Source: Amphimedon queenslandica (taxonomy: Eukaryota; Porifera; Demospongiae; Haplosclerida; Niphatidae). From it: a stretch of DNA of 36,815 nucleotides. Below are positions 1 through 10,359 of the stretch, in pieces (the stretch's first letter is position 1; every line of letters begins with the position of its first letter). The notes below the pieces were generated by a model. That model had not been told where the DNA came from. It did no database searches and saw only the letters and a list, made by a program, of their open reading frames with translations. The stretch is taken from contig NW_003546498.1 in NCBI RefSeq assembly GCF_000090795.2, positions 11,366 through 48,180 of the forward strand. The letters are read 5' to 3'. Position numbers and translations under genes: made by a program.

Positions 1-154
1 TCTGCGTGCTTGCTTCTTTTGAGTTTTTTTCTTGCAATTGCATGCTTAGGATAATGAAAGCTAATGATCCCAATTTTTAAATTAGTGTTATTACATTATA
101 AGGCATGACAATAAAGGATCATTTCCCCTATAAAGGAATGGAGTTATCTACATC

Positions 155-250
155 CATGCCTCTTATGACGTCACGTTTAGCCACACCCACCGACAGGTAG
201 TAAATTGAAAGAAAGAAAAAAGTGCATTATGGAAGGCTCATATCTCAGTG
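155..250 (+). repeat. Dispersed repeat, copy A
   Basis: This stretch matches 9738-9830 in order: a CACATTT/CACGTTT-type start, then CCACACCC / CCGCACCC, CGACAGG, AAATTG, and the shared core GAAGGCTCATAT. The sequence on both sides also looks loosely related. It is non-coding and probably an old MITE or SINE-like copy. Element borders cannot be set from two diverged copies. Confidence 0.6.
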
Positions 251-588
251 AATAAATTTTGTAAGACAATAGGAGTCAGAACACATCATTATTATGGTCA
301 GGCAATCATATTAAGACCATAAAATAAGTACCCTAAAAAATCACTGCAGTTCCACTTTAAGAAAGAAATCTCTGGGAATGTTAAATATTAAATGCTGCAT
401 GAAAGTGCTTCATTCTATTATGGTCTTTGTCCAGACCCAACACCATCAGCATATCAGGAAATGGCTAAGACTTTATGTAATAAATATCCAATGTTACAGG
501 ATGTGAATTGTACTGAATACTGGGTTAATAAATAACATGCATGCAACAGTGTAACTTTAATAAAGCCTAATTATTAAATAGAGTACTA

Positions 589-790
589 GGTTATACTGAA
601 AACAGTGTACTACCTGATTGAAATTCATGAATGGGCGTGGTCAACACCCATACACTTCTGGTTTAACAGTCGTGACTGCAGTGCAACTTGGTGGGTGTGG
701 TAAGTGGCAGTGGCCACAAAATGGCTGCCAAATTTTTTTTTTGAAACAAAAACAGCAGCAGCCCAGAAACCAGAGAAAGCATGTGATATA
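589..790 (+). repeat. Left terminal inverted repeat of the Merlin-like element
   Basis: Pairs with 1700-1905 over about 200 bp with scattered mismatches. The inner end carries AACAGCAGCAGCCCAGAAAC in both arms. Confidence 0.85.
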
Positions 791-849
791 AACTAGAGAT
801 GACCTGACAAGCAAAGACTTACGTCTACAAACAGCAGGAAAATGTAATT

Positions 850-938
850 ATGTCTTAAATTTACTGTTTTCTTTAATTATTATACAAATATTTATGTCTT
901 AAATTACTGATTTACTGCTTCTTTAATCATTATAATAA
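850..938 (+). repeat. Imperfect ~44-bp tandem duplication inside the Merlin-like element
   Basis: The unit starting ATGTCTTAAAT and containing TTACTG, CTTTAAT and ATTATA occurs at 850 and again at 894, with small indels. Confidence 0.6.
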
Positions 939-1014
939 TAGGTATGTAGATAACTAAGTGGTACAGGTAGAGAGATACACTATATGAGCGGGTATTGTTC
1001 TACTATACTGGAAA

Positions 1015-1235
1015 TTATATTGTTAAATACGTTCTGGTGTGGACCATCAAATTGCTTCTCCACATGAATTCGGGCAGGTATGTATGGAACAGCTGAGAAT
1101 GCATAGTTTGCGTTTTTCTCATCCGTTTGCACTGACTCCACATTGATTCAACAGACTGGGTGTGTGCTCCTTTTACTGGGTCAACAAAATGTTGGCAGTG
1201 GTTGACAGTATGATGGGAAATGGCTGTATGGCAAC
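1015..1235 (-). pseudogene. Merlin (IS1016-like) transposase, C-terminal fragment
   Basis: An open minus-strand frame of about 70 codons ends at the stop at 1015-1017. It reads HTVNHCQHFVDPVKGAHTQS, followed by VESMWSQCKRM and YLPEFMWR. The THTQxxExxW signature followed by YLxEFMWR is the C-terminal end of DDE_Tnp_IS1595 / IS1016-like domains. The Glu in VESMW would be the third catalytic residue. The family's usual ~200 upstream residues, with the two catalytic aspartates, are not visible between this point and the right TIR, so the protein is heavily truncated and cannot be active. Its location between matching TIRs ties it to the element. Confidence 0.7.
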
Positions 1236-1699
1236 ATAATTATCATATCAATTAATAGACAAACTACGTAACTGAATACACTGCATGCTATTTTACCATT
1301 GTAATAGTATGAGTTTTCTAATTTTGCTTGTGATTGTTTTGCTGTAGTTGTTCTTAGTAGACTGAAGACTGAATTTGAACAGTATCTGCATAATGTTTAT
1401 ATAAGCGGACTAACTCCATTTTTTATTGTCTTTCTTTAGTGCCTTTGGACTACTTTCGTTGTTAGCTTTCTTGTCACGGTTGTATGTATAATTATTTCTC
1501 ATAGTATTAGGAATGAGATTGAAATGAACATTACAGCACAACAATTAATATTACCTAACAAGTGTGACAGTTAAATATCAGCTCTACATGTCAATTATGG
1601 AGAGAAGAAATTCTTAAAAAAGGTATGATTGAGGGACTCAATGACCAAGTCAAAGAGCCTCAATAATAATAGTACACTACATTTTAAATTACACTAATG

Positions 1700-1905
1700 G
1701 TTATATCACTTGCTTTCTCTGGTTTCTGGGCTGCTGCTGTTTTTGTTTTAAGAACATAAAATTCAGCAGCCATTTTGTGGCCACACCCATTGACCACACC
1801 CACTGAGTCACACTGCAGTCGCAGCCTTTGAACCAGAAGTGTGTGGGTGTTGACCACGCCTCTTCGTAAAATTTAATCAGGTAGTACACAGTCTTCAGTA
1901 TAACT
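1700..1905 (-). repeat. Right terminal inverted repeat of the Merlin-like element
   Basis: Reverse complement of 589-790. The minus-strand reading frame of 62 codons at 1701-1889 lies wholly inside this repeat and is not a gene. Confidence 0.85.
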
Positions 1906-3019
1906 GAGTACTATGAGCGAATGCTTGTCCACAAAGGTTCCGAAATATCAGAAGACCAAATCTTGGTACAAACGAAGAACTGATGGAAGTTTCACAGTTA
2001 CCACCAATATCGCCATTAGCAGTGGTTAGTATCTATTCCAAATCTTCATCTTAATTTTAGTAAATGTTAGGTTTCTAATCCACCTGTAAGTGATGAGGTT
2101 TCCTATGATAGGAACAATAGCAGCCTATTTAAAAAGGCTAATCCTAACCATTTGATAATGAAGAAATTAATACAACTAACACATGAGCATAGGTGGAGTG
2201 AGATTTCGACTTTTCAAATACGCTTGAATAAAATAGTTGAGACATATCTCTTTTCTAAAAAGATATCGATCAGAATTTATTATAATAATCATGGCTATAA
2301 TAATTAACTTTTTAACTTAGATTTTATTGGAGTTTGAATTAATGACAAACAAAGATGTTGTTACTAACGTGAAGAGAGGGTGGAATAGGTTGTGTTCATT
2401 CATCCAGTCAGATAATAACACTCCAATTGCTCCTTTGATATTGATTGATAAGCAGTTCAGAAGTGGACCTACACAAATTACCAGCTGCATTTGAGATATA
2501 TGATGTAAGATAATTAATATTAATAATAATATGCTTTAAATTTTTCATAAATTAAAGCTCTAGTGACATTGATACGATTGTTTCACAGAACTTATTCTCA
2601 GAGCCACGACTAGTTCTTATAGAGTCAGACGTTAGTGAGGGTGACATTGTGCATGGTTTTATTGTTGCAGAGAAGACTTCGATCTTTGAGGTCACTGAGT
2701 TTTCAGTTGTTGATGGTTTGATAGCTCTCGTTGCATCATACTACGTCTTCTATAACAACTATCCCAAGGAAACGCCTGCTTTGTCTTTGATGCTTTTTCT
2801 ACAGGAGCAACTAATGGGAACACCCGATTATTCCACCAGTAAGTAGCCAGCACCTTGCAAAGCATGTGTTAATGCTTTGATGAAAGCATCAGAGAAGGCT
2901 ACATAGTCACTAGGTCCTGTTTTGGAAGATGACATAGAACTACTGAAAGAACCACCATCGTTAATTATTATACTATTAAGTAACTATTATTAATGTTAAG
3001 ATTTTAACTAACACAGAAA

Positions 3020-3918
3020 AACTGTTATTTTAACATGTTCAGTAATGTTAAAGTGGCACTCACAAGTTGTGGGTCGATTTAGCATGTATGTAACCTGTAA
3101 AATCTTGGAACATGCATTTAACACACTTTTTTGTGCTAAAAGAACACACCATTATTTTCTGCATTCATCTGTAAAAAGAACATCTTGAATTCCATTTTGC
3201 TGATATTCCTCCCGATGATCTCTAGACCATTAAAGCCTTTTTGCTTTGTTTGCTTGCCTTATTATCTGGCAATACACACTACCTTGAAATGTCCAGCCTA
3301 ATAGATGGCGAGACTTATAAATTGTCTGCAATGATAGAGGGAATCCTTCATCAACAAGAATCATGTAGTTGAATGGACGTTGTTTCATTATCCTTTCGCA
3401 TCTGTGACTCTACAATTCTTAACACATTAGCAGTAACTTTAAATGGACGGCCTGATCCTGCAAAGAGAATTTCCAGTGACAGTCTATAATGCACAAAAAC
3501 ACATTAAGTACATGTATGTGCATTGATAATGTTAAGCAAGGTCTTAGAGATAGATATGAGTGGCATGATATACAATTATGCACACATTGATGTACACAGT
3601 TGTAATGGGTGTTGACATACATTATACACAAATTAACCTGGTCTTCGAGCAATAAAGCCAGTTTCTCGGTACTTTTTAAGTATGCGACACACATCAGAAA
3701 CAGTTACAGTTAAACCTTCCCTCATTCGCTCCACAATTGTGCTTGATTTGTATCCAAGAGCTGTACAAGGATGTATAACATTCTATATGCATTCAACAGT
3801 GTAATGGCACTCACAAAAATAATGTTGTATCCTTTGCTGTTTGTTTGTAGTATAAACCATAGGTATAATATTCAGGAACAGAGTTTCTACACTGGGGCAC
3901 AACTCGCACATAGCTCAT
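3020..3918 (-). pseudogene. Tc1/mariner-like transposase remnant with introns (copy A)
   Basis: On the minus strand a possible start ATG at 3918 opens a first exon (to 3815, donor GTGAGT). A second exon (3760-3638) encodes the helix-turn-helix TVSDVCRILKKYRETGFIAR and ends at a GTTAAT donor. After a TTTGCAG acceptor a third exon (from 3457) encodes GSGRPFKVTANVLRIVESQM. A frameshift then leads to LLGWTFQGSVYCQIIR and VLFTDE, where the first catalytic Asp would lie. This order (HTH, GRPxK, LGWT, FTDE) is the N-terminal half of Tc1-like transposases. The catalytic second half is not recognisable. It is the same family as the copy at 16012-17043 and shares the intron after the ...RPG codons. Stops and frameshifts show a dead copy. 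Confidence 0.75.
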
Positions 3919-4518
3919 TTTATTAACAATTCAGAAAAAGTAATAACTAGATCAATTTCATATATTAATAGAGTGAACAATAAAAGATGCAATAATGAAA
4001 TAGATAATATAAAAAACAGTAACAAGCTGTGAGAGCACAGTTAACAGAGAAATAGAAGGCCACTGAATTCATGATTGCGCAGCCTATTCAGACAGCGGGC
4101 GTCAGTCATCTTGCTTGTGCCTTACTCAGTGAAAGAAGAAAAATCAACAGGAAGATTGTATAGCAAGACTACTGACCTCTACATCATGAAATTACAACAG
4201 ATAGAGACATTCTCTTCAATGTAGATGCTAGTTTTATCTGCTTCTTTATCGGGGTACAGTACAGTAGAGTAGCATCGCACCTCCGTATACATTTACATAT
4301 ACTGAGCAATCTTCGCATACGTAGATCTATGCGTAGTTACTTGTAGTACCTACGTACTTCGCTTTACAGTAGGCTCATTATTCGTTTGCATACCAACCGT
4401 ACTATGTTCTATTTTTGGGTAGCTACTTACCTTTTTTTCACACAAACTGTGAATGTAGGGACTATTTAGTGATACGTGCATTAAATGTTTCCTGTAGTGA
4501 GTTCATATTATTTTAATT

Positions 4519-4555
4519 TAGGCAACATTTTGTGTTGAATACTAAATGTTGCCTA
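4519..4555. repeat. Perfect 12-bp hairpin
   Basis: TAGGCAACATTT (4519-4530) is exactly complementary to AAATGTTGCCTA (4544-4555), with a 13-nt loop. It lies in a gene-free stretch (3920-4690) where I see no other feature. It could be the core of a small foldback element. Confidence 0.6.
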
Positions 4556-4689
4556 TATAGATGCAGTGATTTACTAGCATAGAAATAGTGACACAAGACA
4601 CAATGGAAAAGGGGAATTATAATGACAAATTACATTTCATTATGCCTATAGACAGGTAAAAAATTTCTATTTCGTTCCACATTCTAAGG

Positions 4690-5000
4690 AACCATATTTT
4701 AGTATATTAGCAGATGCGACAAGAGATGTAAGCAAGCAAAAGCAAATATCTTTTGTTATTAGATATGTTTCTGTGGCTGATTAATCTATTCCAGAGCACT
4801 GTCTCAAATTTGTTCATGCTAGTCGTTTAGATGCTGCATTTTTGACACAATACATCTAAGGTGCACTGGCTTTATATGATCTTGATCATTTGCGCATTAT
4901 CAGTCAAGGTTACGATGGTGCTTGTGTCTTGTTTTAGAGGTGTAGAGGAGTATTCGGGAATTTGCAACTCTTGCTGTGTATACACTGTATACACTGATGT
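4690..5000 (+). pseudogene. hAT-type (DUF4371) transposase, N-terminal half of a split copy
   Basis: The frame reads ILADATRDVSKQKQISFVIR, then LDAAFLTQYI, then LRIISQGYDGACV, interrupted by TAA stops after VSVAD and after QYI. A frame change leads to REFATLAVYTLYT. The succession of ADxTxD, LSFVIRY and ISQGYDGAxVM is the DDE core of hAT transposases of the ZMYM1 / zinc-finger-MYM-like group (DUF4371); the Asp of ILADAT and the Asp of GYDGA are the expected catalytic positions. The matching C-terminal half lies at 7095-8066. A pogo-like remnant occupies the space between. The stops make it non-functional. Confidence 0.75.
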
Positions 5001-5329
5001 TTTCAATGGGTGAGTACTTTTGTGGAGAACATTAATCAAAGTTTTTAACTGATGAAAAATTTGCATCCACAAATTATAAGTAATCACGATTATAAAAATT
5101 CTTTACCGTTTGAATATTAACACGTGTAGGTCAGGCCACACATGACTTAACACATGAAGTGCTCTTCAGGCAGAGTAGAAATCAGTTTATCAACTGACCA
5201 TTGTGAAAAATGGCTCTCGAACATTAACGACCTGAAGCCTGTGTTCCCAACCCCCGGGGACAGTAATCATCGTTAATCCATTGTCTCTTCTTGCTGAGGC
5301 AAACGCTCAAGTAGTGCAGGAAGCAGAAT

Positions 5330-6605
5330 GAAGTAAGAGAGGTCCTTACCAGTCTTGCCTACGCTGTGACTGAAAATAGGGAAGTACTTGTGTTGCATGG
5401 TGTTGCATCAGCTTTTAAGTACTCCAGTCAAAAACTGAAACAGTATGTCAGTGAAACTTCCATACCATCAATCCGAGATGCATATAAAGAAGATTTGAAA
5501 CGCAAAAGAATCAAACTCGATGTTGTATTGGAATCCCTTTATCCAAGCCAACACAGTCACCCCTTTCTACTAGGAGATATAAATAAGATTGATCAGCTGT
5601 ATCTGAGGAAGTTGAGAGGCGCTGGTGGACCATCTCGTCAAGGATTGTAGTTGCAGCTGCTCGAAGAATCATTTTGAAATCTAACAGGGTTTCTTCCAAC
5701 TGAACAAGAATTGGGAACACTCATGACAAAGAATAAATTTGTGCGAACAAAAGCTACCACTGCCAGAAGGATGCACACTGATGTGAACATCAGAGTCTTG
5801 AAACAGCAGTTACTAACGGATTTCTAGTCTACAGTATCAATAGACAAAATCGCTCCTGAGTTGGTCTTCAATTGGGACCACACCAGCATTCAGATAGTGC
5901 CATAATTCTCTTGGACTAAGGATAAATGTGACATTAAAAGATTTAAAAGATTTAAAATATTAAGTGCTAAAGAGAGGAGGCAGATCATAGCTCTTTTTTG
6001 TGGAACAGTCAAGGGCAACTTCCTTTCTATCTGGCTGATTTACAAGAAAAAACAGCTCCCATCCCAAGTATCAGTTCCTATATGACTGGGATATAAATCA
6101 TTACCCCAAACACTGGTCAACAGAGGACACTATGGTTGCATACATTAAGAACATCATTGCTCCACAAGGAGGATTTATTACATGGAAAGAATGCAGCACT
6201 TATGGTCAAAGATAGTTTTGAAGATCAGGTTCACGAATAAAGTGACAGGATTACTATTGCCTCGAAACATTAATGATACAATGCAAGCAATGGATGTCTC
6301 CGTCAACTAGTCTGCTTAAGCTTTCTAGAAGAACAAATTCGAAGCTTGGCAGGCCTCTGAGGTCATCAAGCAGTTTGATAGATAAGAAACACAGAATTTA
6401 GAGGAAATGTATTGGCAATGCATTGACATAAGTATGCAGGTGATGAAATAAGTTGTGTCTCCCTGTTGAACAAAACAAGCATGAGTACAAACCCTAATAT
6501 CATTGTTAATGGACTTGTGAAGTCTGGGATGTTCAAGGCTTATGTGGAATAGTGATGAGGACTTGGAGCTACAAGAACGCGAAATGGGCATTGACGTGGA
6601 TGAGT
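5330..6605 (+). pseudogene. pogo/CENP-B-like DDE transposase remnant (copy A)
   Basis: The first open part (5366-5650) has IPSIRDAYKEDLKRKRIKLD, LLLG-like HPFLLGDINK and LRKLRGAGG. A shift then gives IVVAAARRIILKSNR and KFVRTKATTARRMHTDVN. The catalytic core follows: APELVFNWDHTSIQIVP (first Asp), RRQIIALFCGTVKGNFL, ALMVKDSFEDQ (second Asp), then TMQAMDVSVN (third Asp) and FEAWQASEVIKQF. I recall this series from sponge and cnidarian uncharacterised pogo-like transposases. Several stops sit where the family has Lys codons (AAG or AAA to TAG or TAA), consistent with decay. A tail with NPNIIVNGLVKSGMF marks the C-terminus near 6550. It lies between the halves of a hAT transposase and probably inserted into it. 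Confidence 0.75.
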
Positions 6606-6639
6606 GTGAAGACAGTTTAAATTGCCAGACTAATATTTA

Positions 6640-7080
6640 GTGAATTCATTTATTACAGTTCACAGTTGAAGCAGTATCACTTAATCTATTATTTTATAGT
6701 CTTATTATTCATTTTTGTTGAGCTTAAATTTAAATTCAATTCAATAAAAAATATAATTAAAGTAACAATAGAGTTGTACCGCTTGAAATTAGTAGAACTT
6801 TGCGAGTTATAATTCTCTTTAATTTCTTCATCTCTGGCAATAATGCTGCTTTAAATAATCATACAAGGAATCTGCCAATCATACAAATCTCCATGCCTCC
6901 CCATGGCAAGTCAACAAAGTATTTTTGTCTGCTACACTATATAACACTACCTTGCCTTAAAAACAGCAAGCAAAAATTGGAAATGTTTTGGGATAAATGT
7001 CAAACTACCACCCCATATTTTTTACTGCGAACGCGTAACAATCTTGAGTTGTTTTCGCTTCTCTGACACATTGTAATGTC
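6640..7080. other. Gene-free stretch between the pogo-like remnant and the hAT C-terminal half
   Basis: AT-rich non-coding sequence. It should contain the right border of the nested pogo-like insertion, but I could not identify a convincing terminal inverted repeat. The 88-codon frame at 6800-7066 has no recognisable domain. Confidence 0.4.
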
Positions 7081-7094
7081 TCCCTTATCACAGC

Positions 7095-8066
7095 TTCCCA
7101 GATGTCCTGCAAAACATGGTAACCTGACACAGTTTCAGACACTAATTGGGTTGCCCTTAATGCTTCTGTCAATGCTGTTCAAATCTTTCTGTCATGCAAG
7201 AATTTACTGATGGTTCAGATGTTGAGAAATTCATCAAAGCATGCCATCAAATAAATTCCTTCTTATTTATAGTCTCACCAATAGTATTTGACAAGATACT
7301 GACCAGCTCCACTAAGAAACTATTAATTGATCAATGGCTAGAGACCTTATTGTGGCTACAAAATGTTAGTTTCTCATATGACATCAAAATCATCATGGCA
7401 TAGCATATATAGCATTATTGCAATGCTAGCAAAATTGCAAAACTTTCACTCTATTGATATTCAGCATTTGTCATTCCCCGACCCAGAAAGTGGCCTGCTC
7501 AGTTATAAGATTATGGAGTGTGTTACTTTGCATGAGGCAATGAGTGTGGCAGATACCTATAAAACTTCTTGATACTATCTTATTCTTGACAAGTTTTGTC
7601 AGGAACTAAGGCTCAGGTTTCATGGAAGCAACTGCATTATTTTCAAGAGAACTGCATCACTTGTATGAAGACATGAAGGCTATTGTGATAGAGTATGATG
7701 TTGACACCAACGGCTTGAATTTAAAGTCAAGTAATCAGTAGGTCACTTGCTAACACTATAGTCACTGTACATTATTGAATGTCCTTGCATAGCTAACACT
7801 ACAGTAACTGTACATTATTGAATGTCCTTGCACAGCTATCGTCATTCTTTCCAACCTGCTTTGGCAATATTACTTTCATGAAACTGATATCACTCACCAT
7901 AGAAAGACTAGTGTCTTCTGTGCAGTCATTTTCTTCTCTTAAGATAATAAAGAACAGACTACCAAGCACAATGACTGAGGACCAATTGTCTTACATAGCA
8001 ATATTGTGCTCAGCAAATAATGCTAAAAGCTTGAATTTGGAGGAAAGGTTGATAGTTTTGCCTTAA
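7095..8066 (+). pseudogene. hAT-type transposase, C-terminal half of the split copy
   Basis: After a frame giving VSDTNWVALNASVNAVQIF (the SDTRWxxR...VxAV block of ZMYM1-like hATs), the sequence continues with VFDKILTSSTKKL, then LDKFCQELRLRFHG, and ends with IERLVSSVQSFSSLKIIKNR and LPSTMTEDQLSYIAIL. The last block is the hAT C-terminal dimerisation domain. At least three frame changes and stops lie between these blocks, so nothing could be expressed. Together with 4690-5000 it accounts for most of a hAT transposase; only about 60 residues are unaccounted for at the break. A 43-bp tandem duplication (7750-7835) interrupts it upstream of the dimerisation part. Confidence 0.7.
7750..7835 (+). 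repeat. 43-bp tandem duplication
   Basis: Two adjacent copies (7750-7792 and 7793-7835) start CTAACACTA and share CTGTACATTATTGAATGTCC. I count three differences in 43 positions, so the duplication is fairly recent compared with the surrounding hAT decay. Confidence 0.85.
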
Positions 8067-8069
8067 CAT

Positions 8070-9290
8070 ACAGAAATTGACGGATCTTCCTCAAGTAGTT
8101 AATTAAGTTTATTAGTCCATTATCATTTTTAATTAATAAAAGTCATTAACAATTAATTAATAGTTATTGTAGTTAATTAATTTGTTATTAAGTTGTACCA
8201 ACCCTTAAAATAGTCCTGGATCTGCCCCAGAACCGAACGCCTAAAATTCCTGGTTTCGTGTTAAGCCTGTTAGCAGAGGCTAAAGCTCAAAAACTATGGT
8301 AAAGAACACAAAGGTATTGTTAAAGTTGGGCAAGACAACACAGTAGCCTACTAGGGAGACTATATCCCAAAAAGTGATAGTTCTAATCAGAAATCTGCGC
8401 TCGAGAGAAATATTCACATCCAAGCACCTGGCTATGTAACAGACATGGAATCAAGATCCATGAAGAATTGATGAGGTTGGAAAATTGATATCACTTAGTC
8501 TTGCCACGCTCCTTTGCTTCCTGCAAAGGAATGGTCTGGAGACACGTGTTTCTTGCACAAAAATTCACGTCCCAATCAGATTGCTAGACAAGTAGTCATA
8601 TGACCAAAGAGCTCTGTTGAAGACAAAAGAAAAGGACTAAGGAGAGGCTGGAAGGAGCTTGTAACACTTTCTAGACTTTTTCTCAAGGTAGATGAGCAGC
8701 GTTATTTTGCTGCTTACTAAAACGACTATGTGGCACTTATGACGTAATTATAATGTTATGTGTTTACCATAAAACGTCATCGTTAAAAGTAAATAATTAT
8801 GGCGCTTCATAAAGAACTGCTGCTCTCAAATCTGCGAGATGTCCAAGAGGCTTTATCCTTGTCTTTTTTAGCTCCAAACCATCTTTTTCAGCTGTTTTGA
8901 CTGATCTGGTCTTCTCTGTCACATGATGTAAAGCCAACCATGTGGTCTTCCTTGCTCACATTTGTATTGTGAGTGTCTTCAGACCCTTTCTCCACAGGTA
9001 GTGTAGGGGCGGTGCGAGATTAAATTGCTCTGTTGTTCTAAAGATCGACAAGACAAGGCTAAAGTGTCACTGACATGATTTTGGGATTTTTTTTTATTGG
9101 CCCTACATGGTCATAATGATTGTAAAAATGCTATATGCAAAGTTTTATTGTCGGACAAAATTATTTACAGAAATATAAGCCTTCAAAAGAGCTTATTTTG
9201 CTTCCTGCCATCTTGCATCTTGTCGATGGGTGCGGCTAAACTTGATGTCATAAAAGGCATAAAGGCTGACATTAACCATTGACTGCAATG
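8070..9290. other. Gene-free stretch
   Basis: 8095-8200 is AT-rich low complexity (TTAATTAAT runs). 8200-9290 is unique-looking sequence with no domain, splice pattern or repeat partner that I can find inside the window. The 61-codon frame at 9097-9282 shows no recognisable domain. Confidence 0.4.
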
Positions 9291-9307
9291 TACAAAATTA
9301 GTCATTT

Positions 9308-9690
9308 TATTCCTTGTAGCTTTAAACATGTGTGACAATGATAGGTTGTGCTTGTACATTATAATAGTCAGAGGACATCTGAGTCATTTGAGTGGTATAG
9401 CTTGCAGCTCAATGCCTACTTTTGACAATCCATAATGAAGCTGTTCTTGGGTGCTTCATCAAATTTCATGTACTAATTTTATTTACCAATGTCAGAACGC
9501 AAAAATAACCTTTGAAATTTACGAAATACACAAGAACAGCTTTATTATAATTTGCCAAAAGTAGGCTATGAGCTGCAAGCTATACCACCCATAATGAATC
9601 AAATGTCCTCTGACTATTATAAACTAGAAGCACAATCTATCACTGTTACACATGTTCAAAGCTACAAGGTATGAAATAAAGTCTAATACA
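9308..9690. repeat. Foldback (MITE-like) element with ~165-bp arms
   Basis: The left arm (about 9308-9470) is the reverse complement of the right arm (about 9520-9690). Both contain CCTTGTAGCTTT, ATAATAGTCAGAGGACAT, GGTATAGCTTGCAGCTCA and AAGCTGTTCTTG, with scattered mismatches and a short unpaired centre. It has no coding capacity. A transcript would form a long hairpin. Confidence 0.8.
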
Positions 9691-9737
9691 GATATCACAT
9701 ACTACTTTTATATTGCTGTCAATTGTAAAAGTCAACC

Positions 9738-9890
9738 ATAAGCCTTGTGTGACATCACATTTGGCCGCACCCCCGACAGGATGTGAAATTGCAGGAAGCA
9801 ATAATGGCAAATATGAAGGCTCATATCATAATTTTTAGACATAATGAAACTTTGCATATTGCATTTTTATGAACAATAATAATAGATCAA
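9738..9890 (+). repeat. Dispersed repeat, copy B
   Basis: Second copy of the repeat at 155-250. It lies directly between the foldback at 9308-9690 and the DIRS-like fragment that follows. Confidence 0.6.
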
Positions 9891-9918
9891 TAAAAAAACA
9901 GCAAACAATCCTGTCAGT

Positions 9919-10340
9919 TTGACTTCAATGGATGTGGAGCTATTTCCATCCCGGTTATCCAATTGGTGCCATCTTTTTTTCAGCTGGAAGCCACATCCAT
10001 TTGACAAAGAACTACTGCAGGATTGGTCAAGAGTCGAAGGCTTTTACAACCCAACTTGGTACCGGATAGAGATGGTGCTATCAAAGGCACAATATGTAGG
10101 CAGAAGTTATTCTTGTAGCTCAAGTATAAAAATCTCAGCTATTGTATCAATTCTTTAGTCATTAGCTATGAGACTGCCTATACTTGCTTTCCAAACTGGG
10201 CACAAAAATAGACCAGTTCCAACAATGCCCCAACTAGCCATGTGGGTGTCACAGGAAAATACTCTATGAATTATGTCTTTCAAGCTGGGCTGCAGACCTC
10301 ATTGTCAGTTCACCAAGGACAAGGAAACAAGATAACGAAG
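9919..10340 (+). pseudogene. DIRS-type retrotransposon pol fragment (RNase H region)
   Basis: An open frame (9919-10158) begins MDVELFPSRLSNWCHLFFSW and continues KPHPFDKELLQDW and FYNPTWYRIEMVL. This matches the recalled consensus VDLFASRxNxQLPxxVSWxPDP...DAF that follows the reverse transcriptase in DIRS-like pol proteins. The downstream frame PQLAMWVSQENTL, after small shifts, resembles the linker ahead of the tyrosine recombinase. The RT, recombinase and repeats are absent, so it is an isolated fragment. It is not obviously part of the DIRS-like element at 20963-22765, whose corresponding region is missing. Confidence 0.5.
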
Positions 10341-10359
10341 TCTGTATTATTGTAATGTT

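Larger units (their letters stand above)
589..1905. mobile_element. Merlin-like DNA transposon with ~200-bp TIRs
   Basis: The left end (589-790) and right end (1700-1905) are long inverted repeats. They start GGTTATACTGAAAACAG on the left and, read inward from the right, AGTTATACTGAAGACTG; both then run through a shared TGTACTACCTGATT and CACAAAATGGCTGC. The 8-bp direct repeat GAGTACTA lies just outside each end (581-588 and 1906-1913). An 8-9 bp duplication is what I expect of the Merlin/IS1016 group. The interior keeps only a transposase C-terminus on the minus strand. The element is therefore non-autonomous. It sits inside the pseudogene at 392-2846. Confidence 0.8.
392..2846 (+). pseudogene. 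Multi-exon pseudogene of an uncharacterised metazoan protein family, split by a Merlin-like transposon
   Basis: Five coding blocks read in order. Block 1 (392-534) contains CPDPTPSAYQEMAKTLC and ends after EYWVNK. Block 2 (about 1925-2017) has QRFRNIRRPNLG. Block 3 (2071-2235) has LTHEHRWSEISTFQIRLNK and follows a TTAG acceptor. Block 4 (2321-2504) has ILLEFELMTNKDVVTNVKRG, ends at a GTAAGA donor, and has a one-base frame change near 2460. Block 5 (2589-2846) follows TTTCACAG and contains EPRLVLIESDVSEG and VVDGLIALVASYYVFYNNYP before a stop. I recall this order (PxPxxYxxMxxxLxxKYP, RFRNIRR, then a C-terminal VDGLxxLxxxYYVFxxxYP helix region) from uncharacterised cnidarian, sponge and fish proteins, some labelled SAM-domain-3-like. 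The biochemical role is unknown. The insertion at 589-1905 separates blocks 1 and 2; it may lie in an intron or have broken an exon. Block 4's frameshift suggests a dead copy. Confidence 0.65.

Noticed and set aside
5103-6800. TACCGTTTGAAT near 5105 and TACCGCTTGAAA near 6777 as ends of the nested pogo-like element
   Set aside because: They are similar in direct, not inverted, orientation and too short to define termini.
9097-9282. 61-codon frame at 9097 and the 65-codon frame at 11122 as small genes
   Set aside because: No conserved motif, no exon partners, AT-rich composition like the surrounding non-coding DNA.
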